This document shows positions 1-6,211 of a DNA stretch of 23,161 nucleotides, in pieces. A program made the position numbers and the translations under genes. The notes under the pieces were generated by a model. That model had not been told where the DNA came from, made no database searches, and saw only the letters and a program-made list of their open reading frames with translations. This DNA comes from JAMXLO01 sp046732975 (GTDB taxonomy: Bacteria; Pseudomonadota; Alphaproteobacteria; Acetobacterales; Acetobacteraceae), in assembly GCA_046732975.1 (NCBI GenBank), contig JBKPOG010000237.1, forward strand, positions 1-23,161. The letters are read 5' to 3'. How positions within the stretch are numbered: the first letter of the stretch is position 1; each line of letters begins with the position of its first letter.

Positions 1-54
1 GCGCGAGCCCCGAATCCCAGATTGCCACGCCCCGCGATTTTTGAGTAAGTTCCG

Positions 55-1189
55 ATGCGTAGAGGTATTGAATCGGTTTACCGGATCATGGTGCAGGTGC
101 CGGCGGCCCATTCCACTGAGCAGGCGTGGCTTGCGGCCATCGTGGCACATTCCGAAGACGCCATAATCGCCAAGAACCTCGAAGGCGTTGTCACGGGGTG
201 GAACGCCGCTGCCGAACGGCTGTTCGGCTATAGCTCAGCCGAAATGCTCGGCCGGCCGCTCACTGTCATATTCCCCGCCAGCCGCCTGCATGAAGAAACC
301 ATGATCCTCGAGCGTATTGCGCGCGGCGAGCGGGTCGACCACTACGAGACCGAGCGCCAGCACAGGAATGGCCGCATCTTCCCGGTGTCGGTGACCGTCT
401 CGCCGATCAGGGGAGCGGACGGCAACCTGGTGGGCGCGTCCAACATCACTCGGGACCTCACGGGTTCGCGAGCTGCAGTCCGAGCTTGTGCACGTGCAAC
501 GGCTGAGCGAACTCGGCCAGTTCGTGTCTGCACTTGTCCACGAGGTCAATCAGCCGCTGACCGCCATCACGAATTACGTGAATGCGTGTCGTCGTCTCGC
601 GGCGACCGGAAATTTACCTGCAATTGTCACAGCCCTGGAACGTCTGAGCGACCAGACACAGCGCATGCGCAACGTGGTCCAGCGCATTCGCGACTTCGTT
701 AAGAAGCGTGACATTGAATTACGTGCAGAAAACCTCGCGGAAGTGGTGAGGGAAGCTGTCGAACTTACGCGCGATAGCGCGCGAGGGGAGGATTTCGATG
801 TAACGACCGATGTCCATCCTGCATTGCGCGTGGAAGTCGATCGGGTTCAGGTGCAACAGGTGCTGTTCAACATTCTGCGCAACGGCATCGAGGCAATGCA
901 GGGGCAGCCGAGACGAGAAATCAACATCGCCGTACGGCCTTCGGATTCAGAGATGGTGCAGGTCAGTGTTGCCGATTCGGGACCGGGGCTCTCCGAGGAG
1001 GTGCAGCGCAGGCTGTTCCAGCCGTTCGTTACGACCAAGCCAAACGGCATGGGTGTCGGGTTGTCGGTCTGTCGCACCATCATCGAGGCGCATGGCGGGC
1101 GGCTATGGGCTGAAAGCGCTGTCCACGCAGGCGCCGTCTTCCGCTTCACCCTGAAAGCATCTGCGGAACTCCAAGACCCTGCCGCCTAG
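55..1189 (+). pseudogene. PAS-domain sensor histidine kinase (FixL-like architecture), frameshifted
   Basis: One kinase gene is split over two frames. From the ATG at 55, frame 1 encodes a PAS domain (about residues 22-135, with GWNAAAERLFGYS and RNGRIFPVSVTVSP) up to NITRDLT at about 462. Frame 2 then resumes with RELQSELVHVQRLSELGQF at about 467. Family members have about ten residues between RDLT and LQSELVHV, here only about three. A deletion of roughly 20-25 bases, not a multiple of three, therefore explains the break better than a one-base read error (inference from remembered homologues). The PAS part lacks an obvious FixL heme-ligand context, so oxygen sensing is not supported. An ATG at 88 is an alternative start. 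There is no adjacent response regulator. Confidence 0.7.
488..1189 (+). CDS. Histidine kinase catalytic core (3' part of the broken kinase)
   Basis: This open 233-codon stretch from a GTG carries an intact transmitter: an H-box (SALVHEVNQPLTAITNY, phospho-accepting His in VHEVNQP), an N-box (QVLFNILRNGIEAM), a G1 box (VADSGPGLS), an F-box (LFQPFVTTKPNG) and a G2 box (GMGVGLSVCRTIIEAHGG). It would autophosphorylate on His and pass phosphate to an unknown response regulator. The GTG at 488 has no convincing ribosome-binding site and lies inside the original linker. Independent expression is therefore doubtful; this is more likely the residual 3' half of the parent gene starting at 55. A perfect hairpin follows 12 bases after the stop. 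Confidence 0.5.
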   Translation: MHVQRLSELGQFVSALVHEVNQPLTAITNYVNACRRLAATGNLPAIVTALERLSDQTQRMRNVVQRIRDFVKKRDIELRAENLAEVVREAVELTRDSARGEDFDVTTDVHPALRVEVDRVQVQQVLFNILRNGIEAMQGQPRREINIAVRPSDSEMVQVSVADSGPGLSEEVQRRLFQPFVTTKPNGMGVGLSVCRTIIEAHGGRLWAESAVHAGAVFRFTLKASAELQDPAA

Positions 1190-1200
1190 CCAGATATGAG

Positions 1201-1232
1201 GAAGGCTCCGGAAGTTGCCCTCCGGAGCCTTC
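1201..1232. terminator. Strong hairpin between convergent transcripts
   Basis: A perfect 12-bp inverted repeat (1201-1212 with 1221-1232, arm GAAGGCTCCGGA) encloses an 8-base loop, 12 bases after the kinase stop codon. Neither side has a good T-tract, so it is only a probable, possibly bidirectional, terminator. It also lies just downstream of the minus-strand small ORF at 1269-1337. Confidence 0.55.
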
Positions 1233-1268
1233 GGCATTGTCTGCGGGCGTCGTTGCCCAATCAGCGGT

Positions 1269-1337
1269 CTAGACGGCGACGCGAGCGTCGGAGATCCAGG
1301 CCACGGCAAACGGCGCCACGATGAGACAATGAGACAC
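1269..1337 (-). CDS. Candidate 22-residue microprotein with maximal Shine-Dalgarno
   Basis: On the minus strand a GTG at 1337 opens 22 codons ending in TAG at 1269. The peptide begins (M)SHCLIVAPFAVAW and ends ISDARVAV; it is hydrophobic with one Cys and one Trp. Directly upstream (plus-strand 1338-1355) lies the complement of about 18 bases of the 16S rRNA 3' end. On the coding strand this reads AAAGGAGGTGATCC, with GGAGG seven bases before the GTG. A sigma70-like promoter about 30 bases further upstream and a hairpin 36 bases downstream complete a gene-like unit. I do not recognise the family. It lacks the Glu-x3-Tyr of PqqA, so it is not that precursor. It could be a microprotein, a leader peptide or a peptide precursor. 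Confidence 0.5.
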   Translation of the reverse strand: MSHCLIVAPFAVAWISDARVAV

Positions 1338-1355
1338 TGGATCACCTCCTTTCAG
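1338..1355 (-). promoter_or_regulatory. Near-perfect extended Shine-Dalgarno (anti-16S 3' end)
   Basis: The plus strand reads CTGGATCACCTCCTTTCA, matching the 3' end of alphaproteobacterial 16S rRNA. The minus strand is therefore an extended Shine-Dalgarno complementary to the whole anti-SD tail. Its GGAGG core is seven bases from the GTG at 1337, the ideal spacing. A match of this length is very unlikely by chance in 23 kb. Confidence 0.65.
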
Positions 1356-1374
1356 TTTGTTGCTGCCTGAGGCC

Positions 1375-1403
1375 AATATGGCCGAGCGGCACGCCCGCCG
1401 CAA
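1375..1403 (-). promoter_or_regulatory. Putative sigma70 promoter for the microprotein
   Basis: On the minus strand TTGCGG (1403-1398) is followed after 17 bases by CATATT (1380-1375). These are partial -35 and -10 matches (3 of 6 and 4 of 6) at optimal spacing. Transcription would start near 1368, giving a leader of about 30 bases that carries the strong Shine-Dalgarno. Such partial matches are common, so the main support is position. Confidence 0.35.
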
Positions 1404-1609
1404 GTCCGCAGAGAGGGAGGCTTTTTCTCCATGACGGTCGTGGCGCCGAAGAACGGCGATGGTCGGACCGCTTTTGCTGCTCTCCGGCACGCGCGGTGCC
1501 AAGCGGAGGGCCAGTTGCGCAGTCAACTGCCACCTTGGTCGCTGGCGGACATCATCAATGACGACCGCGACCTGAACCGGTTGCTGCCACACAGCGAATG
1601 GCGGCTTGT

Positions 1610-2170
1610 TCAACGCTTCAGCAGTCGCGTCACCCAGTCTGAGATCGCATCGCCGCTGCTCATGCCGGGCTCAACCAGCCCGTCGATCATGAACGTCGGC
1701 GACACATGGATGCCGTTCTGGCGGGCATACTTGCAGTGCCATTTGATCTCACGGTCGAGATCTGGAATAGCGAAGGCCTCGGCAAGTTTCACACCGCTGT
1801 AACCTTCGATCCGGCAGATGATCTCAGCAGGTGTGGCATCCATATTGGCGCCGCGGCAATGGCGCTCGAATTCGAATTCCTCGCGATGGGCCGCCACTGC
1901 CGCCAAGACAGATTTCGCTGCCTGCTTACCTTCCCGGAGCGTCGATGCAGCCAGAATGCAACGCACGATCACGCCCGAATACATGTGCCAGGGCTGTGAC
2001 TGAAGGCGGATCCTTACCGTGACCTGGTCTTCTCCCGCCTCGTCCAGCAGATCATCCAGCTTGCCGAACGCGCGCACGGAAAACGGACAGGTCGGTTCAA
2101 GAAACACTTCGAGCACGCGAGGACCGTGCCCCCAGACAAGCGGATCGGCACGCCATGTGTTCTGTGTCAT
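1610..2170 (-). CDS. DsbA-family thioredoxin-fold protein with CPFS active site
   Basis: The 186-residue protein starts at the ATG at 2170, preceded by AGGAAAG at good spacing. The longer upstream frame overlaps the divergent VOC gene and was not used. It has a thioredoxin-like fold: a beta strand then EPTCPFSVRAFGKL (Cys28-Pro-Phe-Ser31), a helical insertion at about 60-145, and the conserved cis-proline loop HVSPTFMIDG (Pro158). No signal peptide is present, so it is probably cytoplasmic. The second active-site Cys is replaced by Ser, so a classical dithiol oxidase role is unlikely. A monothiol, glutathione-linked or isomerase-like function is possible. It is divergent from the VOC gene, with a 63-base shared upstream region. 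Confidence 0.8.
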   Translation of the reverse strand: MTQNTWRADPLVWGHGPRVLEVFLEPTCPFSVRAFGKLDDLLDEAGEDQVTVRIRLQSQPWHMYSGVIVRCILAASTLREGKQAAKSVLAAVAAHREEFEFERHCRGANMDATPAEIICRIEGYSGVKLAEAFAIPDLDREIKWHCKYARQNGIHVSPTFMIDGLVEPGMSSGDAISDWVTRLLKR

Positions 2171-2233
2171 GCGGTCTTTCCTATTCGCTCGGTTCAGTGC
2201 ACGGTTTGGCGGCTCTGGAGAGGAGGAAGCTGA

Positions 2234-2614
2234 ATGTTCAGCCATATCATGGTCGGCAGCAACGACATCGCACGCTCGAAAAAGTTCTACGACGCGGTAT
2301 TTGGTGCGATGGGCGGTAAGCCCGGCACCGAGGATGCAAAGGGTCGGCTGATCTACGCGCACAATGGCGGGCGCTTCATGGTGAGCAAACCGATCGACGG
2401 CAAGCCGGCCTGCCATGCCAACGGCGGCACGGTCGGTTTCACGATGACCCAGGAACAGGTCGATGCGTGGCACAAAGCCGGCGCCGCTAATGGCGGCACG
2501 TCGATCGAGGATCCGCCTGGCGCGCGCCAAGGGGCGGCAGGCCAGATGTATCTTGCTTACCTGCGTGATCCCGACGGCAACAAGCTGTGCGCGTTTGCCC
2601 GCATGTCCGCCTGA
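2234..2614 (+). CDS. VOC superfamily (glyoxalase/bleomycin-resistance/dioxygenase-like) protein
   Basis: The ATG at 2234 follows GAGGAGGAAG, an excellent ribosome-binding site. The 126-residue protein shows the single-chain VOC pattern: N-terminal MFSHIMVGSNDIARSKKFYDAV, a central GGTVGFTMTQEQVDAWH, and a C-terminal MYLAYLRDPDGNKLCAF. The DPDGN turn followed by a strand is characteristic. Potential metal ligands are a His near the N-terminus (FSHIMV), a central residue and the C-terminal strand. Members bind divalent metals and act as glyoxalases, dioxygenases or resistance proteins; the substrate cannot be read here. It is divergently arranged with the DsbA-fold gene, which may share regulation. 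Confidence 0.85.
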   Translation: MFSHIMVGSNDIARSKKFYDAVFGAMGGKPGTEDAKGRLIYAHNGGRFMVSKPIDGKPACHANGGTVGFTMTQEQVDAWHKAGAANGGTSIEDPPGARQGAAGQMYLAYLRDPDGNKLCAFARMSA

Positions 2615-2620
2615 ACCACC

Positions 2621-2656
2621 GCCGGTATGGGCCACCGCTTCAGGTGGCCCACCGGC
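2621..2656 (+). terminator. Hairpin after VOC gene
   Basis: Seven bases after the VOC stop, TGGGCCACC (2628-2636) pairs with GGTGGCCCA (2643-2651) around a 6-base loop. The stem extends by GCCGG/CCGGC after a two-base bulge. There is no T-tract, so it is a probable but weak intrinsic terminator. Confidence 0.45.
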
Positions 2657-2718
2657 CCATTGACTAACCCAGCCCCCGCTCGCATAACCCCGCGCGTACG
2701 GGTATCGTTGCAGACCCG

Positions 2719-2739
2719 GTCCCCGCCCGAGGTGGGGAC
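2719..2739. repeat. Small inverted repeat upstream of ffh
   Basis: GTCCCC (2719-2724) and GGGGAC (2734-2739) form a 6-bp stem with a 9-base loop, about 55 bases before the ffh start. It may be a leader hairpin or part of a terminator. No function is proven. Confidence 0.3.
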
Positions 2740-2793
2740 TCCGCCGCTCCGCGAGGGTTCGCGCAGCGGCGCTTTGGCCGTTGGAGTAACGCC

Positions 2794-4176
2794 GTGTTCG
2801 AAGCGCTGTCAGACAAGCTTACCGGGGTGTTCGACCGGCTCCGCGGCCGCGGTGCGCTGTCCGAGGCCGACGTCGTCGAGGCGCTGCGCGAAGTTCGCCT
2901 GGCGCTGCTGGATGCCGATGTGGCGCTGCCAGTGGTGCGTGACTTCATCGCCAAGGTGCGCGAACGGGCAATAGGCGCGGAAGTGCTGGCCTCGGTCACG
3001 CCAGGCCAGCAGGTGGTGAAGATCGTCAATGACGTGATGGTGGAGGCGCTCGGCGGCGAGGGCGCCGTTCCACTCAACCTGAATGCACCCGCACCGATCC
3101 CGATGCTGCTGGTCGGGCTGCAGGGGTCCGGCAAGACCACCACGGCCGGCAAGCTGGCCCTCCGGCTCCGCGACCGGCAGCGGCGGCGGGTGCTATTGGC
3201 GAGCCTGGATACGCAGCGCCCTGCGGCGCAGCTGCAGCTGGCGCAACTGGCCGAGCAGGCGCAGGTACCCAGCCTGCCGATCGTTGCCGGCCAGACCCCC
3301 GTGCAGATCGCTGAACGCGCCATGGAGGCCGGACGGCGCGAGGGCTACGACGTCGTCATTCTTGATACCGCGGGCCGGCTCGCGATCGACGAAGCGCTGA
3401 TGGAGGAGGTGCGCCAGGTTCGCACCGCCACCTCGCCGGTCGAGACGCTGCTGGTCGTCGATGCGATGACCGGCCAGGACGCGGTGAACACCGCCAAGGC
3501 GTTCAACGATGCGGTCGGCGTGACCGGCATTGTGATGACCCGAATGGATGGTGATGCGCGCGGCGGCGCGGCGCTGTCGATGCGCGCGGTTACCGGCGCA
3601 CCGATCAAGCTGATCGGTATCGGCGAGAAGCAGGACGCGCTGGACGATTTCCATCCGGAACGAGTGACCGGCCGCATCCTGGGCCAGGGCGACATCGTCG
3701 GCCTGGTGGAGCGTGCCGCCGAGACGATCGACCAGCAGGAGGCAGAGAAACTCGCATCCAAGATGATGCGGGGGAAGTTCGATCTCGAGGACTACGCGAG
3801 CCAGCTCAAGCAGATCGGCAAGATGGGCAGCCTGTCGGGGATCCTCGGGATGCTGCCCGGCGTGGGCAAGATCAAGGCACAGATCGAAGAGGCCAATCTC
3901 GACACAACGATCCTGAAGCGGCAGGCGGCCATCATCTCCTCGATGACCCCTAAGGAGCGGCGGGCACCCGAGGTCATCAAGGCAAGCCGCAAGAAGCGAA
4001 TCGCCGCCGGCTCCGGAACGTCGGTACAGGAGGTCAATCGGCTGCTGAAGCAGTTTGACGATATGACGACGATGATGAAGCGGATGAGCAAGCTCGGGCA
4101 GAAGGGACTGATGCGCCAAGGACTCTCCGCGCTGATGCCGAAGGGGATGGTGCCCAATCAGCGGCGGCCATTCTGA
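2794..4176 (+). CDS. ffh: Signal recognition particle protein Ffh
   Basis: The 460-residue SRP54-type GTPase pairs with 4.5S RNA and FtsY to deliver nascent membrane proteins to the translocon. An N-domain helical bundle (about 1-90) is followed by the G domain: P-loop GLQGSGKTTTAGK (108-120), DTQRPAA (139-145), DTAGR (191-195) and TRMDGDARGG (249-258). The methionine-rich M domain (about 320-455) includes GKFDLEDYASQLKQIGKMG and the RNA-binding stretch around MTPKERR...SRKKRIAAGSG. The start is a GTG with GGAG seven bases upstream (TTGGAGTAACGCC). It opens the ffh-rpsP-rimM-trmD-rplS translation operon. Length and motifs are normal for the family. Confidence 0.98.
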   Translation: MFEALSDKLTGVFDRLRGRGALSEADVVEALREVRLALLDADVALPVVRDFIAKVRERAIGAEVLASVTPGQQVVKIVNDVMVEALGGEGAVPLNLNAPAPIPMLLVGLQGSGKTTTAGKLALRLRDRQRRRVLLASLDTQRPAAQLQLAQLAEQAQVPSLPIVAGQTPVQIAERAMEAGRREGYDVVILDTAGRLAIDEALMEEVRQVRTATSPVETLLVVDAMTGQDAVNTAKAFNDAVGVTGIVMTRMDGDARGGAALSMRAVTGAPIKLIGIGEKQDALDDFHPERVTGRILGQGDIVGLVERAAETIDQQEAEKLASKMMRGKFDLEDYASQLKQIGKMGSLSGILGMLPGVGKIKAQIEEANLDTTILKRQAAIISSMTPKERRAPEVIKASRKKRIAAGSGTSVQEVNRLLKQFDDMTTMMKRMSKLGQKGLMRQGLSALMPKGMVPNQRRPF

Positions 4177-4208
4177 TTGCGAATGACGATAGCAGGAGAC
4201 ACTGACTG

Positions 4209-4541
4209 ATGGGTTTGAAGATCCGCCTTGCGCGTGCCGGCGCGAAGAAGCGCCCATACTACCACATCGTGGTGGCCGATAGCCGCAGCCCCCGCGATGG
4301 GCGCTTTATCGAGAAGCTGGGCAGCTATAATCCGATGCTGCCGGCCGAGCACGATGACCGGGTGCGGCTGCGGCCAGAGCGCATTCAGCACTGGGTCTCT
4401 CAGGGTGCTGTAGCGACTGACCGGGTGGCGAAATTCCTTGGGCAGAAAGGTGTGGGCCCGATGCCGTCGTGGGGCGAACAGCCGATCAAGTCGGCGCCGA
4501 AGAAGAAGGCGCAGGAACGCGCCAAGGCAGCGGCAGGATAG
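4209..4541 (+). CDS. rpsP: 30S ribosomal protein bS16
   Basis: The 110-residue bS16 is a small-subunit protein important for 30S assembly. It opens with the diagnostic MGLKIRLARAGAKKRPYYHIVVAD, followed by RSPRDGRFIEKLGSYNP and the ERIQHWVSQGA segment. The C-terminal tail is Lys/Ala-rich (APKKKAQERAKAAAG), as in other alphaproteobacteria. AGGAG lies about ten bases before the ATG. The gene sits 32 bases after ffh and its stop is one base before the rimM start, indicating a tightly packed operon. Confidence 0.97.
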   Translation: MGLKIRLARAGAKKRPYYHIVVADSRSPRDGRFIEKLGSYNPMLPAEHDDRVRLRPERIQHWVSQGAVATDRVAKFLGQKGVGPMPSWGEQPIKSAPKKKAQERAKAAAG

Positions 4542-4542
4542 C

Positions 4543-5043
4543 GTGCCGGAGAACCTTATCCTGATGGGTGTGATCGGCCGGCCGCATGGCGTTCGTGGCT
4601 TGGTGCGGGTCACATCGTATGCCGACGACCTGACGGGATACCGGCCGCTGTCGGATGACAAGGGCCGCGGCTTCGTGCTGCGCTGGCGCGGCGAAGGGAT
4701 CGCGGAGATCGCGGAACTGGTTGGCGGCGACGAGGTGAAGGTTGCCGACCGGACTGCAGCAGAGAAGCTGATCAACGTCCGCCTGTATGTCGATCGGGCA
4801 CAGTTGCCGGAGCCGGAGAAGGACGAGTTCTATCTGGCGGATCTGATCGGGCTCGTGGTGTTTGATACCGGCGGCGCAAAGCTCGGGCGGATCGCGGCGG
4901 TGCATGATTATGGCGCTGGCGCCAGCCTGGAGATCGCCGGAGAGACCTCGGTCATCGTTCCGTTCACGCGATCCTGCGTGCCGGAGGTCGATGTTGCCGG
5001 AGGTCGTGTTACGGTGGCAGCGCCAGAGGATGTGGGTGCATGA
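4543..5043 (+). CDS. rimM: Ribosome maturation factor RimM
   Basis: The 166-residue protein is needed for maturation of the 30S head and binds uS19. The N-terminal RimM domain starts LILMGVIGRPHGVRGLVRV, and the PRC-barrel begins at about DEFYLADLIGLVVF. I chose the GTG at 4543, one base after the rpsP stop with AGGA just upstream. The frame extends further 5' but only inside rpsP. An ATG at 4564 would remove seven residues. The stop overlaps the trmD start by ATGA (5040-5043), so translation is probably coupled. Confidence 0.95.
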   Translation: MPENLILMGVIGRPHGVRGLVRVTSYADDLTGYRPLSDDKGRGFVLRWRGEGIAEIAELVGGDEVKVADRTAAEKLINVRLYVDRAQLPEPEKDEFYLADLIGLVVFDTGGAKLGRIAAVHDYGAGASLEIAGETSVIVPFTRSCVPEVDVAGGRVTVAAPEDVGA

Positions 5044-5744
5044 ACTGGCGGGCCTCGGTCCTGACGCTGTTCCCCGAGATGTTTCCGGGTCCACTGGCGC
5101 AATCGCTGGCGGGGCGGGCGCTGCAGACAAGCGTGTGGTCGCTCGAGGCGGTAAACATCCGCGATTTTGCGCGCGATCGCCATCGGTCAGTGGACGACAC
5201 ACCATTCGGTGGTGGTGCGGGCATGGTGTTGCGACCTGATGTGGTAGATGCGGCGATCGCATCGGTCGCTGATCGGCGCCCGATCATCTTTCTTACGCCG
5301 CGCGGCCGCACGCTGACGCAGCGCGATGCCGAACGCTACGCTGCAGCACCGGGCCTGATCCTGCTGTGTGGGCGCTACGAAGGCGTCGACCAGCGCGTGA
5401 TCGATGCGTGGTCGATGGAGGAAGTCAGCATCGGCGATTACGTGCTGTCGGGGGGTGAGCCCGCCGCACTCGTGCTGCTGGATACGTCGGTGCGCCTGTT
5501 GCCAGGGGTGATGGGTGCCGCGGATAGCGCGGTCGATGAATCGTTCTCCCATCACTTGTTGGAGTATCCGCAATATACCAGGCCTGCCGAGTGGCAGGGG
5601 CGGCGGGTGCCTGACGTTTTGCTGTCTGGCCACCACAAGGCAGTGGCGGCTTGGCGACGCGGCGAGGCCGAGCGCATCACACGCGAGCGTCGCCCGGATC
5701 TGTGGGCGGCGCACACGGTTGCCAGCCCAGCGGCCGCGCCCTAA
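5040..5744 (+). CDS. trmD: tRNA (guanine-N1)-methyltransferase TrmD
   Basis: The 234-residue SPOUT methyltransferase makes m1G37 in tRNAs with a G at position 36, using SAM, and so protects the reading frame. N-terminal VLTLFPEMFPGPL, then DDTPFGGGAGMVLRPDV, are typical. The trefoil-knot SAM site is visible as LLCGRYEGVDQRVID (109-122), SIGDYVLSGGEPAALVL (130-146), and LEYPQYTRP with VPDVLLSGHH. The likely catalytic Asp is in AVDESF (about residue 166). The start overlaps the rimM stop (ATGA). rplS follows 26 bases later. Confidence 0.97.
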   Translation: MNWRASVLTLFPEMFPGPLAQSLAGRALQTSVWSLEAVNIRDFARDRHRSVDDTPFGGGAGMVLRPDVVDAAIASVADRRPIIFLTPRGRTLTQRDAERYAAAPGLILLCGRYEGVDQRVIDAWSMEEVSIGDYVLSGGEPAALVLLDTSVRLLPGVMGAADSAVDESFSHHLLEYPQYTRPAEWQGRRVPDVLLSGHHKAVAAWRRGEAERITRERRPDLWAAHTVASPAAAP

Positions 5745-5770
5745 GGACATTTGCAGGAAGGACCCGAGCG

Positions 5771-6196
5771 ATGAACGTCATCCAGCGTTACGAAGCCGAG
5801 CAGATCGCCCGCCTGACGGCGAGCCGCGGCGTTCCGGACTTCGCGCCGGGCGACACGGTGCGCGTCGCGGTGAAGGTGGTGGAGGGTGAGCGCACCCGCA
5901 CCCAGGCGTTCGAGGGTGTGTGCATCGCGCGCTCGAACAAGGGCCTGAACAGCAACTTCACCGTGCGTAAGATCAGCTATGGCGAGGGGGTGGAGCGCGT
6001 GTTCCCGCTCTATTCGCCGCTGATTGCCGAGATCTCGGTTGTGCGGCGTGGCGACGTGCGGCGGGCGAAGCTGTATTATCTCCGCGGACGTTCGGGCAAG
6101 CGTGCGCGCATCGCCGAACGTGCACGCAGCACCAGCGGCGCGAGCACAGCATCCGTGGAAGCGCCGGCCGGCAACGAAAACGCAGCGGCAGATTGA
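5771..6196 (+). CDS. rplS: 50S ribosomal protein bL19
   Basis: The 141-residue bL19 lies at the 30S-50S interface. Diagnostic segments are FAPGDTVRVAVKVVEGERTRTQAFEGV and SYGEGVERVFPLYSP, followed by RRGDVRRAKLYYLRG. The ATG at 5771 has AGGAAGGA upstream; the frame is open further 5' but only inside trmD. A C-terminal extension of about 22 residues, rich in Ser/Ala/Glu, goes beyond the usual 115-residue core. The leuC start is only 15 bases downstream, so the leucine genes may be read through from the ribosomal operon. Confidence 0.96.
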   Translation: MNVIQRYEAEQIARLTASRGVPDFAPGDTVRVAVKVVEGERTRTQAFEGVCIARSNKGLNSNFTVRKISYGEGVERVFPLYSPLIAEISVVRRGDVRRAKLYYLRGRSGKRARIAERARSTSGASTASVEAPAGNENAAAD

Positions 6197-6211
6197 GGGA
6201 GACGACTGACG

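Larger units (their letters stand above)
1338..1609. other. Intergenic stretch between microprotein and DsbA-fold gene
   Basis: Apart from the Shine-Dalgarno and promoter candidate listed separately, I see only small inverted repeats: GGCC-AATAT-GGCC near 1371-1383 and CAGTTG-N6-CAACTG near 1512-1529. No convincing gene is present. The open frames here (for example from 1431 on the plus strand) have no family-like sequence and run antisense into the DsbA-fold gene. Confidence 0.4.

Noticed and set aside
1..48. Tail of an upstream gene ending ARAPNPRLPRPAIFE before TAA at 46-48
   Set aside because: Only 15 codons are visible and they show no family character.
1269..1337. Microprotein as PqqA
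   Set aside because: Length is similar, but the Glu-x3-Tyr pair required in PqqA is absent and no pqq genes are nearby.
1336..1356. Plus-strand match to the 3' end of 16S rRNA (GGATCACCTCCTTTC)
   Set aside because: The match ends after about 18 bases and nothing upstream resembles 16S rRNA. The minus strand has a start codon at ideal distance, so a Shine-Dalgarno is the better reading.
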